Assembly (NCBI RefSeq): GCF_002303925.1
Contig: NZ_MRCS01000005.1
Coordinates: 62,001-126,000, forward strand
Direction: 5' to 3'
DNA from: Pseudomonas sp. ACN8
Lineage (GTDB): Bacteria > Pseudomonadota > Gammaproteobacteria > Pseudomonadales > Pseudomonadaceae
Length of the DNA stretch: 64,000 nucleotides
In this document: positions 62,510 to 64,000 of the stretch, piece after piece
Position numbering within the stretch: the first letter of the stretch is position 1
Layout of the letters: every line of letters begins with the position of its first letter
Position numbers and translations under genes: made by a program
The notes under the pieces: model-generated
Databases searched by the model: none
The model's input: the letters and a program-made list of their open reading frames with translations, nothing else
What the model was told of the DNA's origin: nothing

Positions 62510-64000
62510 TCAATAGTAAACAGGGTTTTCTCCTCAACCTTTTGCTGCAACTGTTGCTCCAACTGGTCGATCAGCGAATTGCGCTCTTCCTCGATCTCGT
62601 CTTGACGGGCAAACAGCTCGCGGCGCAGCTTGCTGCGCTTTCCCTCCAGCTCGCGCTGCTGTCTCTGGTAGCCGAGTTTCTCCTCCAGCGTCGCTGCCGT
62701 AGCTGCCGTCCGGCGCAGCTCCTTGATCTCGACGTCAATCGCCTTAATTTCCTGCTCTAGCCCCAGTTTGAGGTCATCAGCCCAAGCATCAAGCTTTTCA
62801 ACCTCCTGCTCGAAGTAGCCCATGTTGCGCTGGTTGATCTCACGCAGCAGTTGGTTCTTGCGTTGTTCAAGGTCATCGACCAGCAGCGCCGTTTCAGCCT
62901 CTCCATGCTCGCCTTGCTCCAAATTTGCCGGCAGACGCAGCAGCTTTTCCGGATCGTCTTCGGACAACGACTCTCCGTCAGCTGTGACGGCGGACAGCAC
63001 CAAATGCTGCTCCAGGTTGCCCAACGCCTCGACGGAGAAAAGCTTTAGAGTCAGGCAGCCTTGCTTTCCCCGCAAAGGTTCTAGGGTGCTGATACGGGTT
63101 CCATAAGCGTCGTAGTCAAATACAAGCCGGGCTGGCAAACCCCGGTCGAGCCGTCGTCCTTTAGCCTGTTCAACGACCCAAGCAGCTAACGGATGCCCGA
63201 GGCGGTAAAGGTGTGATTCACCAGAGCGGCGCGGTAGTTCATAGCACCCCAGCGCAATGTCAGCCGCGCTGCTTGCCGGCAAGTCATAGAGTTCAAAGCT
63301 ATCGTTCTCAAAACGTGCATAGCCGTCCAACTCGGCACGAGTCAAATCTAGCAGCAGGCGCTCGTAACGGTTTCGAGTCTTGTTGCTGTCTTCGGCACGG
63401 ATGCGTAGCTTGTCCTGTACTTCCTCGTCGAAGTTCTCAAGCAGCACCTGACGAGTCTTGACCATGGCTTCACTGATTTCCCCGGACAGCTCCAGCTGCA
63501 ACTGCTCGAAACTACGCCTGATCTCCTCGGGATTGCGGCAGTTCTGATAGATCTCGGCAATACGACGCTCGAAATCAACGCCTGAGCCGATAGAGCCCAA
63601 AATCTCGTCGCTTGCACCGAAAACACCTTCAAACAGCTGGAACTTCTCTGCCAACAATTCATAGACCCGCGCATCAGCTTCATTGCTACGGTCAACGAAG
63701 TTCACCACTACCACATCGTGCTTCTGTCCGTAACGATGGCATCGACCGATGCGCTGTTCGACACGCTGCGGGTTCCAAGGCAGATCGTAGTTAATCACCA
63801 GCGAACAAAATTGTAGGTTGATACCTTCAGCGCCCGCTTCAGTGGCAATCATGACGGTACCACGCTCTTTGAAGTGCTCAACCAGAGCAGCACGAGTGTC
63901 AGCTGTTTTAGAGCCGGTGATTCGATCGCTACCCGCATGCTGTTTCAGCCAGTCTTTGTAGATTCGCTGAGCGTTCTGATCGGTATTAGTGCCATTGAAG
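62494..64000 (-). CDS. SNF2-type helicase, C-terminal part (5' end outside window)
   Basis: The open frame continues past position 64000; only the C-terminal ~500 residues are here. It begins within the helicase C-terminal domain (FNGTNTDQNAQRIYKDWLK...GSKTADTRAALVEHF) and contains motif V-like IATEAGAEGINLQ and motif VI WNPQRVEQRIGRCHRYGQ, with the arginine pattern of SNF2/RapA-like ATPases. The last ~170 residues form a coiled coil (YFEQEVEKLDAWADDLKLGL; QQRELEGKRSKLRRELF). It leads the AIPR-Mod-Res operon. Confidence 0.9.
   Translation of the reverse strand, partial: FNGTNTDQNAQRIYKDWLKQHAGSDRITGSKTADTRAALVEHFKERGTVMIATEAGAEGINLQFCSLVINYDLPWNPQRVEQRIGRCHRYGQKHDVVVVNFVDRSNEADARVYELLAEKFQLFEGVFGASDEILGSIGSGVDFERRIAEIYQNCRNPEEIRRSFEQLQLELSGEISEAMVKTRQVLLENFDEEVQDKLRIRAEDSNKTRNRYERLLLDLTRAELDGYARFENDSFELYDLPASSAADIALGCYELPRRSGESHLYRLGHPLAAWVVEQAKGRRLDRGLPARLVFDYDAYGTRISTLEPLRGKQGCLTLKLFSVEALGNLEQHLVLSAVTADGESLSEDDPEKLLRLPANLEQGEHGEAETALLVDDLEQRKNQLLREINQRNMGYFEQEVEKLDAWADDLKLGLEQEIKAIDVEIKELRRTAATAATLEEKLGYQRQQRELEGKRSKLRRELFARQDEIEEERNSLIDQLEQQLQQKVEEKTLFTIEWKLI

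Noticed and set aside
28051..64000. CRISPR arrays, rRNA operons and tRNA genes
   Set aside because: Looked for regularly spaced direct repeats and tRNA cloverleaf sequence; none were seen apart from ssrA and its remnant.
56207..64000. DISARM
   Set aside because: SNF2 helicase and methylase fit superficially, but drmA, drmB and drmC are absent in the window and Res plus AIPR are not DISARM components.

Overview
The first 28 kb is chromosomal backbone of a gammaproteobacterium, almost certainly a Pseudomonas of the fluorescens/putida side. The evidence is the gene order ftsH-rlmE / yhbY / greA-carB-carA-dapB-dnaJ-dnaK-grpE / recN / fur / bamE / rnfH-ratA / smpB / lldR-lldP-lutABC-dld / ssrA, a cysteine-free Fur, and the GTGGCGAGGGAGC-type REP palindromes. 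Heat-shock genes carry near-perfect sigma-32 promoters (before grpE and again before dnaK), recN carries a LexA box, and the lactate operon carries a perfect FadR/LldR-type operator.

At 27,654-28,050 lies ssrA (tmRNA). Its 3' end is the attachment site of a genomic island that starts there with a P4-type tyrosine integrase (28,235-29,491) and runs past the right edge of the window. The far attachment site is not in the window. A decayed copy of the ssrA 3' end also sits 0.6 kb upstream of the real gene, next to a duplicated small secreted-protein gene.

The island is a stack of defence-like modules. (a) 29.7-36.6 kb: an eight-gene operon with four different P-loop GTPases of dynamin/IRG-like type, a serine-rich membrane-anchored coiled-coil protein, a YkgJ-type cysteine-cluster protein, a small zinc ribbon and a second membrane coiled-coil protein. 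A WYL-domain regulator of the kind that controls phage-defence loci is transcribed divergently. (b) 37.5-43.1 kb: an ankyrin protein, a 1129-aa RecB-like nuclease/RNase H-like/UPF1-like helicase fusion, and a 493-aa protein with an OGG-fold-like signature. (c) 43.3-48.4 kb: a HEPN protein with an intact RX4H motif, an acidic protein, a DUF262 protein and a DUF262-DUF1524 (GmrSD/SspE-like) nuclease. (d) 48.8-52.0 kb: a kinase-like protein, a uracil-DNA-glycosylase-like fusion and a GIY-YIG protein with a membrane tail, the last bracketed by two decayed copies of the same repeat element. (e) 52.4-56.2 kb: a phage/ICE-type cassette (zinc-ribbon/glycine-zipper protein, DUF932, YqaJ exonuclease, recombination-directionality-factor-like protein, small membrane protein), most of whose genes are followed by a hairpin. 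(f) 56.2-64.0 kb: an operon of SNF2-type helicase (5' end outside the window), AIPR abortive-infection protein, type III-like Mod methyltransferase and Res helicase-nuclease.

The strongest candidate for an undescribed system is module (a). Its two large GTPases recall the Eleos (LeoA/LeoBC) dynamin-like defence, but the operon is larger and carries four non-redundant GTPases plus metal-binding and membrane partners. Module (c) is second.
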